From Bacteroidales bacterium (GTDB taxonomy: Bacteria > Bacteroidota > Bacteroidia > Bacteroidales > UBA932), in contig JAFTEQ010000036.1 in the NCBI GenBank assembly GCA_017453565.1, positions 1 to 64,000 on the forward strand: 64,000 bases of DNA, read 5' to 3'. Under the pieces are notes generated by a model. The model searched no databases. It saw only the letters and a list, made by a program, of their open reading frames with translations, and was not told where the DNA came from. Shown here piece after piece: positions 8,231 through 17,280 of the stretch (the stretch's first letter is position 1; each line of letters starts with the position of its first letter). The position numbers were made by a program, and so were the translations under genes.

Positions 8231-11200
8231 ATACGCGCGGTAAAATATGGGATGTGCTCGCCGCCCTGCTGCTCGGGGCGGGCCTGGTGCTGCTCGCTGT
8301 GGCGCTGGGCCGTGGGCCCTCCGCGTCGGGCACCGACGCGGCCGCCAGGGTGGCGGAGCGCCACATCGGGCACAGGCTGCGTACGCTCGACCGCTATACG
8401 GAACAGGCTTTCGGGCAGGACCCCTTCGACTGGATGGAACTGCCCGGCCTGCCCGCCGACATGGTGGTGTACCGCTACGTGGACGACTCGCTCCGTTCGT
8501 GGTGCCACCTCTTCCCCGTGAACAACGACGATATCTCCGACCGGGTGGTCTTCCAGCGCCTGTCCGGTGCACGTGGCGGGGTGCGTTCCCCCCTCTCCGG
8601 GATAGGCCCGGAGGTATCGTTCTGCAACCTGGGCCCAAAATGGTACCTGGTCCGTTCCGAGGTGCGCGGCCGGGTGCGGGTGATTTCGGGGCTGGAGATC
8701 GTGGACCAGCGCGACGCCCCCTTCCCGTCCGGACCCAATCCGCGGTTGCATATCGCCGGCCGCTGCAGCGTGCGGCCGCTCTCCTACAGCGGGGGCAGCA
8801 CCGTGTCGTACAAGGGCGTGCCCCAGTTCAAACTGATTGACGAATCGCTTTCCGGCGTGTCCCGCATAGGAGGCGGATGGCTTTGGGGCGGGGTGCTCTG
8901 CCTGGTCTTCGCCCTGCTCTTCTTTCTCACGCGGAGGCCCTGCCTGAAGCGTTTCTTCATGGGCGTTCCCCCGCTCCTGCTGATCATGGCCTTCCTCTTT
9001 GCCAGGGGCATGTCGTTCCGCAGCCGCCTCTCCCTCTTCAGTCCGGTGCTCTATGCCGACGGCTCCTTCTTCTATTCGCTGGGGGCGGTGTTGCTCGTGA
9101 ACCTTTCGATCATGGTCCTGGTCGTGAGTCTGTTCCTGGTACGCCGTGACCTGGCGCGTCGTTTCGACCGCGGTCCCGCCCTGTATGCGACTGCGGTCCT
9201 GGTGCCGCTGCTGAGTGTGGGTATTGTGTGGTATTCCTTCTCGGCGCTTCGCAGCATCGTGCAGAATTCGGGTATCTCGCTCGAACTCTACCGTTTCTCG
9301 GAACTCTCGGCGCAGAGCGCCCACATCTATCTTTCCTTCATCCTGCTGCTCGCCTGTGTGCCGCTGCTGCTGCAACTGCTCCAGCCGCTGTGCGTACGGC
9401 TCCTGGGCTGGCGTCCCGACGCCCTGTCGCTGCCTGCGCGGATCGTGACGGCCCTGGTGATTTCGGCCTATCTCGTAACGACCGTCTCCCTGCTCGGGTT
9501 CCGCAAGGAACAGGCGCGCCTGGAGGTCTGGGCCAACCGTCTGGCGGTGAGCCGCGATATAGGGCTGGAAGTGCAGCTGCGGCAGGTTGAGGCCCAGCTG
9601 GCGTCCGATCCGGTGGTGGCCTCGCTGTCGGTGCTCGATAATGCGTCAGCGGCCATCCAGGGGCGTCTGACGGAGACCTACCTGCAGCGGGTGAGCCAGT
9701 ATTTCGACGTGCTGGTGACGGCTTCCGTGGGCTTCGCTCCGCCGCCGGAAGGGGAGGCCATCGCCGACAATTCCCATTTCTTCGTCATCGATGGCGGAAG
9801 CGGTACGGTTTCCTACGCAGGGGTGTTCTATTACCGCGTGGGGAATTATCCGGTGACGCGGGTGCTGGTGGAAGTGGTGCCCCGCGGCGGATGGCAGGAA
9901 CACGGGTATGCGGGGATCCTCGGCCTGGCGCCTCCGGGGCGCGTGTCGGTGCCGGCCCGTTATGCCTTTGCCCGTTACGACGGGCGCAAACTCCTCAATT
10001 TCAGGGGGAACTACGCCTATCCCCTGCAGCTCGGCGAAAGCTTGTCCCGTACGGTCTATGCCGGCGAGGTGAAGCATCTCAAGCAGGGCGGCCATACCCA
10101 TTTCTTCTATGTGGTCTCGGAAGGGGAGTCGGTGGTGCTGTCGCGGGCCACGGTGCCCTTCTTCAGCTATGTGGTAGCGTTCATCTTCCTGGCCCTCGTC
10201 TCCTTCCTGCTGGTGTCGCTCTTCACCCTGGGCCGGCCGCGCCGGGGCGATGCCTTCGCCCGCCATTATTTCCAGTCACGCCTGGGCTGGGTTATCCTTT
10301 TCTCACTCACCCTCACGCTCGTGGCAATGGCCAGCGTGAGCGTGGTCTTCGTCTACAAACGCGGCGAGGCCAACCTGCGTACGATGTTCTCCGAGCGGAT
10401 CGGCACCATCCAGGAGTCGCTTTCGTCGCGTATCAGGGGCGCTTCCTCCACCGACGAGCTGCGCCAGGGCGCCGTGCTGCAACTGCTCAAGGACGTGGGG
10501 GAGAGCACTCGCTCCGACATCTCGCTCTATGCGCCCGACGGGCACGTGCTCATGTCGACCGATCCGACCGTCTTCGACCGTCAGCTGCTCGAAACCCGGA
10601 TGGAGGCGCGGGCCTACGAGAACATCGTCTACCGGATGCGCCGCTACTACATCTGCGACGAGCGCATCGGTTCCCGCCGTTTCTACAACCTCTATGCGCC
10701 GCTCGCGGCGGCCGACGGACGCATCATCGCCATTATCTGCTCGCCCTGCACCGACGAAGGCTACGACTTCGAAACCAATGCGGTGAACCACTCCATCCTC
10801 ATCCTGTCGGTCTTCGTCTTCCTGCTGCTCTTCGCGCGTTTTGCAGCCATGCGGGTGCTGGACCGGATGTTCCAGCCGCTGGCGGCCATGGCGCGCAAGA
10901 TGGACCGCGCCGACCTGTCGGAACCCGAACTCATCGAGTATGCCGGGGAAGACGAGATATCGGGTCTGGTGGTGGCCTACAACCGCATGGTGACCGAACT
11001 TTCCGAGAGTTCCAAGCAGCTGGCCCAGGCCGAGCGCGACAAGGCGTGGAGCGGCATGGCGCGTCAGGTGGCGCACGAAATCAAGAATCCGCTCACCCCC
11101 ATGAAACTCCAGCTCCAGCGCCTCATCCGTCTCAAGCAGCGGGGCGATGGCAGCTGGCAGGACAAGTTCGACGAGGGCGCGAAAGTGCTCCTCGACCATA

Positions 11201-11703
11201 TCGAGATCCTCACCGAAACGGCGAACGAGTTCTCCACCTTCGCCAAGCTCTACACCGAGGAGCCGAGCGAGATCGACCTCGACCGGGTGCTGCAGGAGGA
11301 GATCGCCATGTTCGACAACCGCGAAAACATCTCCTTCTCCTACATGGGGCTCGAGGGGGTGAAGGTCATGGGACCGAAACCTCAGCTCACACGGGTGTTC
11401 GTGAACCTCATCAACAACGCCGTGCAGGCCGTGGAAGACCGCGCCGACGCACGGGTGCTGGTGTCGCTGCGGCTCTCCTCGCACGACGGCTTCTACGACA
11501 TCGTGGTGGAGGACAACGGACCCGGCGTGGCGCCGCAGAACGTGGACAAACTCTTCACGCCCAACTTCACCACCAAGAATGGAGGCAGCGGACTCGGCCT
11601 TGCCATCTCAAAAAGCATTCTGGAACGCTGTGGAGCAAGCATTTCGTACAGCCGTTCCTTCTCGCTCGGAGGGGCGTGTTTTACGATACTTTATCCGAAA
11701 TAA
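8227..11703 (+). CDS. NtrY-like sensor histidine kinase
   Basis: 1158 aa, a large membrane sensor. An N-terminal hydrophobic segment, several membrane spans at about 215-400 and a further span near 640-660 surround extracytoplasmic regions. Another pair of spans flanks a sensor region at about 690-860, followed by a HAMP-like linker. The kinase core has the phospho-acceptor His950 in VAHEIKNPLTPMKLQ, an N-box (NLINNAVQAV, about 1059-1068), DNGPGV and GGSGLGLAIS (1119-1128). The HEIKNPLTP motif is that of the NtrY group. The response regulator at 3926 may be its partner. It is translationally coupled to rlmH; the signal it senses is unknown. Confidence 0.92.
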   Translation: MNTRGKIWDVLAALLLGAGLVLLAVALGRGPSASGTDAAARVAERHIGHRLRTLDRYTEQAFGQDPFDWMELPGLPADMVVYRYVDDSLRSWCHLFPVNNDDISDRVVFQRLSGARGGVRSPLSGIGPEVSFCNLGPKWYLVRSEVRGRVRVISGLEIVDQRDAPFPSGPNPRLHIAGRCSVRPLSYSGGSTVSYKGVPQFKLIDESLSGVSRIGGGWLWGGVLCLVFALLFFLTRRPCLKRFFMGVPPLLLIMAFLFARGMSFRSRLSLFSPVLYADGSFFYSLGAVLLVNLSIMVLVVSLFLVRRDLARRFDRGPALYATAVLVPLLSVGIVWYSFSALRSIVQNSGISLELYRFSELSAQSAHIYLSFILLLACVPLLLQLLQPLCVRLLGWRPDALSLPARIVTALVISAYLVTTVSLLGFRKEQARLEVWANRLAVSRDIGLEVQLRQVEAQLASDPVVASLSVLDNASAAIQGRLTETYLQRVSQYFDVLVTASVGFAPPPEGEAIADNSHFFVIDGGSGTVSYAGVFYYRVGNYPVTRVLVEVVPRGGWQEHGYAGILGLAPPGRVSVPARYAFARYDGRKLLNFRGNYAYPLQLGESLSRTVYAGEVKHLKQGGHTHFFYVVSEGESVVLSRATVPFFSYVVAFIFLALVSFLLVSLFTLGRPRRGDAFARHYFQSRLGWVILFSLTLTLVAMASVSVVFVYKRGEANLRTMFSERIGTIQESLSSRIRGASSTDELRQGAVLQLLKDVGESTRSDISLYAPDGHVLMSTDPTVFDRQLLETRMEARAYENIVYRMRRYYICDERIGSRRFYNLYAPLAAADGRIIAIICSPCTDEGYDFETNAVNHSILILSVFVFLLLFARFAAMRVLDRMFQPLAAMARKMDRADLSEPELIEYAGEDEISGLVVAYNRMVTELSESSKQLAQAERDKAWSGMARQVAHEIKNPLTPMKLQLQRLIRLKQRGDGSWQDKFDEGAKVLLDHIEILTETANEFSTFAKLYTEEPSEIDLDRVLQEEIAMFDNRENISFSYMGLEGVKVMGPKPQLTRVFVNLINNAVQAVEDRADARVLVSLRLSSHDGFYDIVVEDNGPGVAPQNVDKLFTPNFTTKNGGSGLGLAISKSILERCGASISYSRSFSLGGACFTILYPK

Positions 11704-11708
11704 TTTTT

Positions 11709-11716
11709 TATCTTTG
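11709..11716 (+). promoter_or_regulatory. -7 box (TATCTTTG) for engB
   Basis: A perfect TAnnTTTG box lies between the kinase stop and the engB ATG at 11724. The predicted leader is only a base or two long. Confidence 0.6.
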
Positions 11717-11723
11717 CATTGTT

Positions 11724-12320
11724 ATGAAGGTCTCAGGGGCAACATTCGCGGGCAGTAGTGTCAGGGTTTCGCAGAAGCCCTCCAGGAAACTGCCCGAATT
11801 TGCCTTCATCGGCCGCTCCAATGTGGGGAAATCGTCCCTCATCAACATGCTTACCGGCAACAGCCGGCTGGCCATGACCTCCGCCACCCCGGGGAAGACC
11901 CGGCTCATCAACCATTTCCTCATCAACGACAGCTGGTATCTCGTGGACCTGCCCGGTTACGGCTATGCCAAGATGTCGCAGAAAGGCCGGGCCGAACTGC
12001 AGGAAGTCATCCGTGACTTTATCCTGAATTCGGAAGAACTGGTGGAACTCTTCGTGCTGGTGGATTCCCGGCACGACATGGGCCGCATCGACTTCGACTT
12101 CATCTCCGAACTGGGGGAGCAGGGCATCCCCTTTTCCATCATCTATACCAAATGCGACAAACTGGGGCCCAATGCGCTTGCCGAGCAGATGGCGCGCAAC
12201 GCCGCCCTCCTTTCCACCCGCTGGGAAGAGCTGCCGCCCGTCTTCAAGAGTTCGTCTTCCTCGCGGTTGGGCCGGGAGGAGATACTCGATCATATCAACC
12301 AGGTTTTGTTAAATTTATGA
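11724..12320 (+). CDS. engB: ribosome biogenesis GTP-binding protein YihA/YsxC
   Basis: 198 aa. This is an essential GTPase for large-subunit assembly. The G1 motif GRSNVGKS is at 30-37, the G3 motif DLPGYG follows, and TKCDK is the G4 motif. The frame is open far upstream only because of the GC-rich shadow of the kinase gene; the ATG at 11724 gives the normal N-terminus and follows a promoter box. The stop overlaps the prs start (ATGA). Confidence 0.94.
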   Translation: MKVSGATFAGSSVRVSQKPSRKLPEFAFIGRSNVGKSSLINMLTGNSRLAMTSATPGKTRLINHFLINDSWYLVDLPGYGYAKMSQKGRAELQEVIRDFILNSEELVELFVLVDSRHDMGRIDFDFISELGEQGIPFSIIYTKCDKLGPNALAEQMARNAALLSTRWEELPPVFKSSSSSRLGREEILDHINQVLLNL

Positions 12321-13306
12321 GCACTATGCAATTCGAGCACAGATTTGAGTTGTTCAGCTGCCGGGCGTCACGGGCGTTTACCGACAAGGTGATTGAAAAT
12401 CTTAACAGGTTGGCAGAAGACGGGGAGTCGTACCGTCTGGGCAGTCTGGAGGTATCGGCCTTCAGCGACGGGGAGTTCCAGCCCGCCTTTACCGAAAGCG
12501 TGCGCGGCGCCACGGTCTTCATCGTGCAGTCCACCATGCCTTCGGCCGACAACCTTATGGAGCTGTTGCTGAGCATCGATGCCGCGAAGCGTGCCTCGGC
12601 CAACAAGGTCATCGCCGTCATTCCCTATTTCGGATGGGCGCGGCAGGACCGCAAGGACCGCCCGCGCGTGTCGATCGGCGCCAAGCTGGTGGCCAACCTG
12701 CTGCGGGCTGCCGGAGCCGACCGCATCATGACCTGCGACCTGCATGCCGACCAGATCCAGGGTTTCTTCGACATCCCGCTCGACCACATGTACGCCAGCA
12801 AGGTGTTCCTGCCCACCATCGAGAACCTGCACCTGCCGCACCTCGCCATCGCCGCGCCCGACATGGGCGGCGCCAAACGCGCCAACGCCTATGCCAAGGA
12901 CCTGTCGAAGCGCAAGGACTGCCCCGTGATCATCTGTCACAAGACCCGCGCCCGCGCCAACGTGGTAGCCGAAATCAAGGCCATCGGTGAAGTGGAAGGG
13001 AAGGACATTGTGATCGTGGACGATATGATCGATACGGCCGGAACCCTGTGCAAGGCCGCCGAAGTGCTCAAGCAGATGGGGGCCACCAGCGTGCGCGCCT
13101 GCGCCACGCACGGCGTGCTCTCTGGCGGTGCCATAGAGCGTATCGCCGCCTCCTCGCTCGACGAGGTGTTCGTCACCGATACCATTCCGCACCCCGAAAT
13201 CGGACCCGACAACAAGATCAAGGTCATCTCCATGGCTCCGGTCTTCGCCGCCACCATCCGCAGGGTGTATCACTACGAACCCATCAGTACCCAATTCGTA
13301 TTCTGA
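12317..13306 (+). CDS. prs: ribose-phosphate pyrophosphokinase
   Basis: 329 aa. It makes PRPP from ribose 5-phosphate and ATP for purine, pyrimidine, His, Trp and NAD synthesis. Visible motifs are FSDGEFQP near the N-terminus, YFGWARQDRKDRPR, and the PRPP-binding loop VDDMIDTAGT at 234-243. Start 12317 overlaps the engB stop; a second Met at 12326 is possible. Confidence 0.95.
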   Translation: MSTMQFEHRFELFSCRASRAFTDKVIENLNRLAEDGESYRLGSLEVSAFSDGEFQPAFTESVRGATVFIVQSTMPSADNLMELLLSIDAAKRASANKVIAVIPYFGWARQDRKDRPRVSIGAKLVANLLRAAGADRIMTCDLHADQIQGFFDIPLDHMYASKVFLPTIENLHLPHLAIAAPDMGGAKRANAYAKDLSKRKDCPVIICHKTRARANVVAEIKAIGEVEGKDIVIVDDMIDTAGTLCKAAEVLKQMGATSVRACATHGVLSGGAIERIAASSLDEVFVTDTIPHPEIGPDNKIKVISMAPVFAATIRRVYHYEPISTQFVF

Positions 13307-13308
13307 GC

Positions 13309-13554
13309 ATGTCTTTTTTCCTGCTAACGCTCCTCGTGGTGGCCCTGTGTGTCCTGGGGCTCTGTGCCGGCATCCTTTTGAAGAAGGACGGCCGGTTCCC
13401 CCAGTACGACGTGGGGAGCAACGAGGAGATGCTCGCCAGGGGAATCGTCTGCTATAAATATGAAGACGCCCGTCTGCATCAATCCTGCGACGGGGCGCCC
13501 GGTGCGGCGTGCAAGGATTGCGGCCTTTACAAACTTCAATCGTCCGGGAAATGA
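13309..13554 (+). CDS. small single-pass membrane protein
   Basis: 81 aa. One N-terminal hydrophobic segment (about 2-25) is followed by a short soluble tail with four cysteines (CYKYED, SCDG and a C-x2-C in CKDCG), possibly a metal or disulfide site. It sits two bases after prs and overlaps the der start, so it is part of the same operon. I do not know its function. Confidence 0.75.
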   Translation: MSFFLLTLLVVALCVLGLCAGILLKKDGRFPQYDVGSNEEMLARGIVCYKYEDARLHQSCDGAPGAACKDCGLYKLQSSGK

Positions 13555-14858
13555 GTCTGGTAGCCATCGTCGGCCGGCCCAATGTCGGCAAATCCACCCT
13601 CTTCAACCGCCTGGTAGGCATGCGGCAGGCCATCGTCGACGACACCGCCGGTGTCACGCGTGACCGCCATTACGGCCGGAGCGACTGGTGCGGCCGCAGT
13701 TTTTCGGTGGTCGACACGGGCGGCTACACCTCCAACTCCGACGACGTCTTCGAGTCGGCCATCCGCCGTCAGGTGGAGATCGCCATCGAGGAATCGGACG
13801 TCATCCTCTTTATGGTTGAGGCCGCCACGGGCGTGACCGACTACGACGCGGAGATCGCCGATGTGCTCCGGCGCAGCCGCAAGCCGGTCGTGCTCTGTGT
13901 GAACAAGGTCGACTCGGGAGAAAAGATGTACGACGCCTACACTTTCTACTCCCTGGGCCTCGGTGAGGTCTATGCCGTGTCCGCCGCCAACGGCAGCGGA
14001 ACGGGCGAACTGCTCGACGCCGTGGTGAAGGTCCTGCCCGAGGAGCAGGAGGAGGCCGACCCTTACGAGGGCGTACCGCGTGTAGCCATCGTGGGCAAAC
14101 CCAACGTGGGCAAGTCGTCGCTCACCAACGCCCTGCTGGGTGAGGAGCGCAACATCGTCACGCCGGTAGCGGGTACCACGCGTGACTCGGTGGAGACCCA
14201 CTACAACAAGTTCGGCCACGAATTCATCCTGGTCGATACGGCGGGCATCCGCCGCAAGGCCAAGGTGAACGAAGACCTCGAATTCTATTCCGTGATGCGT
14301 TCCATCCGGGCCATCGAGCACGCCGACGTGTGTGTGCTCATGATCGATGCCACCCAGGGGATGGAGGCGCAGGACATGAACATCTTCAACCTCATCGTGC
14401 GCAACCGAAAGGGCTGCGTGGTGGTGGTTAACAAATGGGACCTCTTCATCAAGGATTCCAAGACCCTGAACGAGTATACCCGCACGCTCAAGGCCCGCCT
14501 CGCCCCCTTCGACGATGTGCCCGTGGTGTTCACTTCCGTGGTGAAGAAGCAGCGCCTCCAGGATGTGCTGGACGCCGTGGCGCAGGTGAGTGATAATTTC
14601 GCGCGGAAGATCCCCACGGCGCAGCTCAACGACGTGCTGCTTCCCCTCGTGGAGGAGACGCCGCCGCCCGCCTGGAAGGGTAAATACGTGCGCATCAAGT
14701 ACGTGACCCAGTTGCCCACGCGCTTCCCGTCCTTCGCCTTCTTCTGCAACCTGCCTCAGTATGTGAAGGATCCCTACAAACGCTTCCTCGAAAATCAGCT
14801 CCGGAAGCATTTCCCGCTCACGGGTTGTCCGGTGCAGATTTACTGTAGAAAAAAATAA
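13551..14858 (+). CDS. der: ribosome-associated GTPase Der (EngA)
   Basis: 435 aa. This double-GTPase is needed for 50S subunit maturation. Two complete G domains are seen with GRPNVGKS at 8-15 and GKPNVGKS at 182-189, each followed by DTGG or DTAG and NKVD or NKWD motifs. The C-terminal KH-like domain ends in a short basic tail. The start at 13551 overlaps the preceding stop by four bases. Confidence 0.96.
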   Translation: MSLVAIVGRPNVGKSTLFNRLVGMRQAIVDDTAGVTRDRHYGRSDWCGRSFSVVDTGGYTSNSDDVFESAIRRQVEIAIEESDVILFMVEAATGVTDYDAEIADVLRRSRKPVVLCVNKVDSGEKMYDAYTFYSLGLGEVYAVSAANGSGTGELLDAVVKVLPEEQEEADPYEGVPRVAIVGKPNVGKSSLTNALLGEERNIVTPVAGTTRDSVETHYNKFGHEFILVDTAGIRRKAKVNEDLEFYSVMRSIRAIEHADVCVLMIDATQGMEAQDMNIFNLIVRNRKGCVVVVNKWDLFIKDSKTLNEYTRTLKARLAPFDDVPVVFTSVVKKQRLQDVLDAVAQVSDNFARKIPTAQLNDVLLPLVEETPPPAWKGKYVRIKYVTQLPTRFPSFAFFCNLPQYVKDPYKRFLENQLRKHFPLTGCPVQIYCRKK

Positions 14859-14868
14859 GTTTTTGCCT

Positions 14869-15954
14869 ATGAAACGCATGTTCTCCCTCGTCGCCCTTGC
14901 CGTCCTGTTGTGCTGTGCCTGTGGCGGCCATTCCGAGCCGGCGGACCTTGGCGGCGACATCCGCATTCAGAAAATATACGCCAACCCCGCCACCCATTCG
15001 GCCTTCCCTTCCATCGTGAAGTTCAAGGGACGCTATTTTGTCTCGTTCCGGGAGGGCGTGAGCCATATTTTCGATGAGAACGGCAATGCCGAGGGGCATG
15101 TGCGCATTATCTCCTCTCCCGACGGAAAACGCTGGGAGAGCGTGGCCGATTTCGGCCTTCCGGGCTTCGACCTGCGCGACCCCAAGCTCAGCGTCACGCC
15201 CGACGGCCGGCTGATGGCCACCGTGGGGGGTTCCATCTACCGCGAAAAGAAACTCGTGGGCCGCATCCCCCAGGTCTGTTTCAGCACCGACGGAAAGACC
15301 TTTACCGACCCGCAGCCCATCGAGGTGGATCCGCCCGTCGAGTGCCCGCTGGGCGAATGGCTCTGGCGCGTGACCTGGCACGAGGGTGTGGGCTACGGAG
15401 TATCCTATTTCATGGGTGAACTGCGCCTGCTCTCCACAACGGACGGGGTGCATTACAAGGAAGTCAGCCGGCCCGTTCCGCCCGACGTTGCGGGCAAATG
15501 CACCGAAACCACGTTGCGCTTCCTGCCGGACGGACGGATGATCCTGGTGGTGCGGCGCGACCCCAATCCCGTTCCGGCCCTCATGGCCGTGGCCGCCCCG
15601 CCCTACACCGACTGGGAGTGGAAGACCATGACGGCCTATCTGGGCGGGCCCGATGTACTGGTGCGGCCCGACGCTTCGCTTATCGTGGGCGGCCGCTACT
15701 GGTTCGAGGCGGGCAAGCAATGCAAGACCCTCCTCTGGAAAGCCGACACCGAGGGTCACATGAACGCCATCGTCATCCTCCCCTCGGCCGGAGACAACAG
15801 CTATCCGGGGTTCCTGGTGGAGGGCGACGAACTCTGGGTCTGTTACTACTCTTCGGTGGAGAAGCTGCGCAAACCGGGTATTTTCCTGGCCCGGATGCCG
15901 CTCTCGCTCTTCGAAAACACGCTGAAACCGGTCAACTGCGACTGGGGAGACTAG
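14869..15954 (+). CDS. sialidase-fold lipoprotein
   Basis: 361 aa. The signal peptide ends in a lipobox with Cys18. The mature protein has Asp-box-like repeats (SSPDGKRWE, STDGKTFTD, STTDGVHYKE) characteristic of a six-bladed sialidase-type propeller, and an FREG segment near the N-terminus. Family members include sialidases and other exo-glycosidases, so the substrate cannot be set from sequence alone. A TTG six bases upstream is in frame, but the ATG is preferred. It lies 10 bases after der and six before xseA. Confidence 0.8.
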   Translation: MKRMFSLVALAVLLCCACGGHSEPADLGGDIRIQKIYANPATHSAFPSIVKFKGRYFVSFREGVSHIFDENGNAEGHVRIISSPDGKRWESVADFGLPGFDLRDPKLSVTPDGRLMATVGGSIYREKKLVGRIPQVCFSTDGKTFTDPQPIEVDPPVECPLGEWLWRVTWHEGVGYGVSYFMGELRLLSTTDGVHYKEVSRPVPPDVAGKCTETTLRFLPDGRMILVVRRDPNPVPALMAVAAPPYTDWEWKTMTAYLGGPDVLVRPDASLIVGGRYWFEAGKQCKTLLWKADTEGHMNAIVILPSAGDNSYPGFLVEGDELWVCYYSSVEKLRKPGIFLARMPLSLFENTLKPVNCDWGD

Positions 15955-15960
15955 ACCGAT

Positions 15961-17091
15961 ATGGACGCTGCGCTGGCCATCGACCTGAGTGAACTGCTCG
16001 CGCGCGTGCGCGAGGCGCTCGAGGACGCCCTGCCCGAAAAACAATGGGTGCGGGCGGAGCTTTCGTCGGTGCAGGCGCGTTCGAACGGACACTGCTATCT
16101 GGAACTCTGCGAGCAGGGGGAAGGGGGCGGCCTGGTGGCCAAGGCCCGGGCTGTCATCTGGAAAAGCCGTTTCACCGCCCTCGCGAACTATTTCCGTGAG
16201 GCGACGGGGAGCGATTTCCAGCCCGGCATGCAGGTCCTGCTGCGGGTGCAGGTCAGTTACAGCGAACTGTACGGCCTCACGCTGGTGGTCGACGAGGTGG
16301 AACCAGCCTTCACGGTGGGCGCCGCCGAACTGCAGCGCCGCCAGACCCTGGAACGTCTGGAAAAGGAAGGGATGCTGGACGCCCAGCAGGCCCTCAGCCT
16401 GCCGCTGCTGCCCCGGCGGCTCGCCGTCATCTCGGCGCGTGACGCTGCGGGCTACGGCGATTTCCTCCGGCATCTGAGCGAAAACGAATACGGTTTCGTG
16501 TACGAGGTTGACCTGTTCGAGGCGCTCATGCAGGGGGCGGATGCTCCGGCCTCCATCGTGGACGCCCTGCAGCGAGCTGAATGCGCCCCGGAACCCTACG
16601 ACGCCGTGCTCGTCCTGCGGGGCGGGGGTTCGAGTCTCGACCTCTCGTGCTTCGACGACTATGGCCTGTGCCTGGGCATCGCCTCCTGCGGCGTTCCGGT
16701 CTTCACGGCCATCGGGCACGACCGCGACCGGCACGTGGCCGATGAGGTGGCCTTCGAATCGGTGAAGACGCCTACGGCCCTGGCCGACCGCTTCATCGAC
16801 GCGTTCGCCGCCGAGGACGAGCGCATCGGTGCCTACATCACGCGCCTGCGTCTGGCCTTCTCGGGCAGGATTTCCGCCCTGGAGTCGCGGGTAGACCTGC
16901 TGGAAGCCCGCATCCGCGCCGCCGATCCCCGGCAGATCCTGTTGCGGGGTTATTCCCTTGCCACAGACACCGCCGGGCGTGTGCTCAAAAGCGTGGCGCG
17001 CATCCGTCCGGGAGAAAAGGTGCAGGTCCTCTTTGCCGACGGCGGTATCGGCGCTACGGTTGACGAGGTGCACAAAAAGAAGAAAAACTGA
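15961..17091 (+). CDS. xseA: exodeoxyribonuclease VII large subunit
   Basis: 376 aa. This is the catalytic subunit of the single-strand exonuclease ExoVII. An N-terminal OB-fold (about 1-100), an RGGGSSLDLSCFD segment and AIGHDRDRHVADEVA followed by KTPTALA are family hallmarks. It is shorter than the E. coli protein in the C-terminal coiled region. It is followed after six bases by xseB. Confidence 0.92.
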   Translation: MDAALAIDLSELLARVREALEDALPEKQWVRAELSSVQARSNGHCYLELCEQGEGGGLVAKARAVIWKSRFTALANYFREATGSDFQPGMQVLLRVQVSYSELYGLTLVVDEVEPAFTVGAAELQRRQTLERLEKEGMLDAQQALSLPLLPRRLAVISARDAAGYGDFLRHLSENEYGFVYEVDLFEALMQGADAPASIVDALQRAECAPEPYDAVLVLRGGGSSLDLSCFDDYGLCLGIASCGVPVFTAIGHDRDRHVADEVAFESVKTPTALADRFIDAFAAEDERIGAYITRLRLAFSGRISALESRVDLLEARIRAADPRQILLRGYSLATDTAGRVLKSVARIRPGEKVQVLFADGGIGATVDEVHKKKKN

Positions 17092-17097
17092 CGCAAG

Positions 17098-17280
17098 ATG
17101 GAAAACTTTGACTATACGGCCGCCATGGCCGAACTGGAAGAGCTGGCCGTCCGGGTGGAAGATCCGCAGACGCCGCTCGACGACATAGACCGCTGCCTGA
17201 AGCGCGCCTCGGAACTCTCGGCTGCGTGCCGGAACTATCTGCGCACGACCCGCGAAGAACTTGAACGGCTGGAAAAATGA
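17098..17280 (+). CDS. xseB: exodeoxyribonuclease VII small subunit
   Basis: 60 aa, a two-helix protein that binds XseA. The YTAAMAELEELAVRVE start and the C-terminal acidic helix fit the family. It overlaps the next gene by ATGA, so ExoVII and the glycogen cluster are translationally joined, which is probably only operon packing. Confidence 0.9.
   Translation: MENFDYTAAMAELEELAVRVEDPQTPLDDIDRCLKRASELSAACRNYLRTTREELERLEK

Noticed and set aside
9891..11720. Long plus-strand open frame fused upstream of engB
   Set aside because: It is an out-of-frame shadow of the histidine kinase gene; engB has its own ATG and promoter box.
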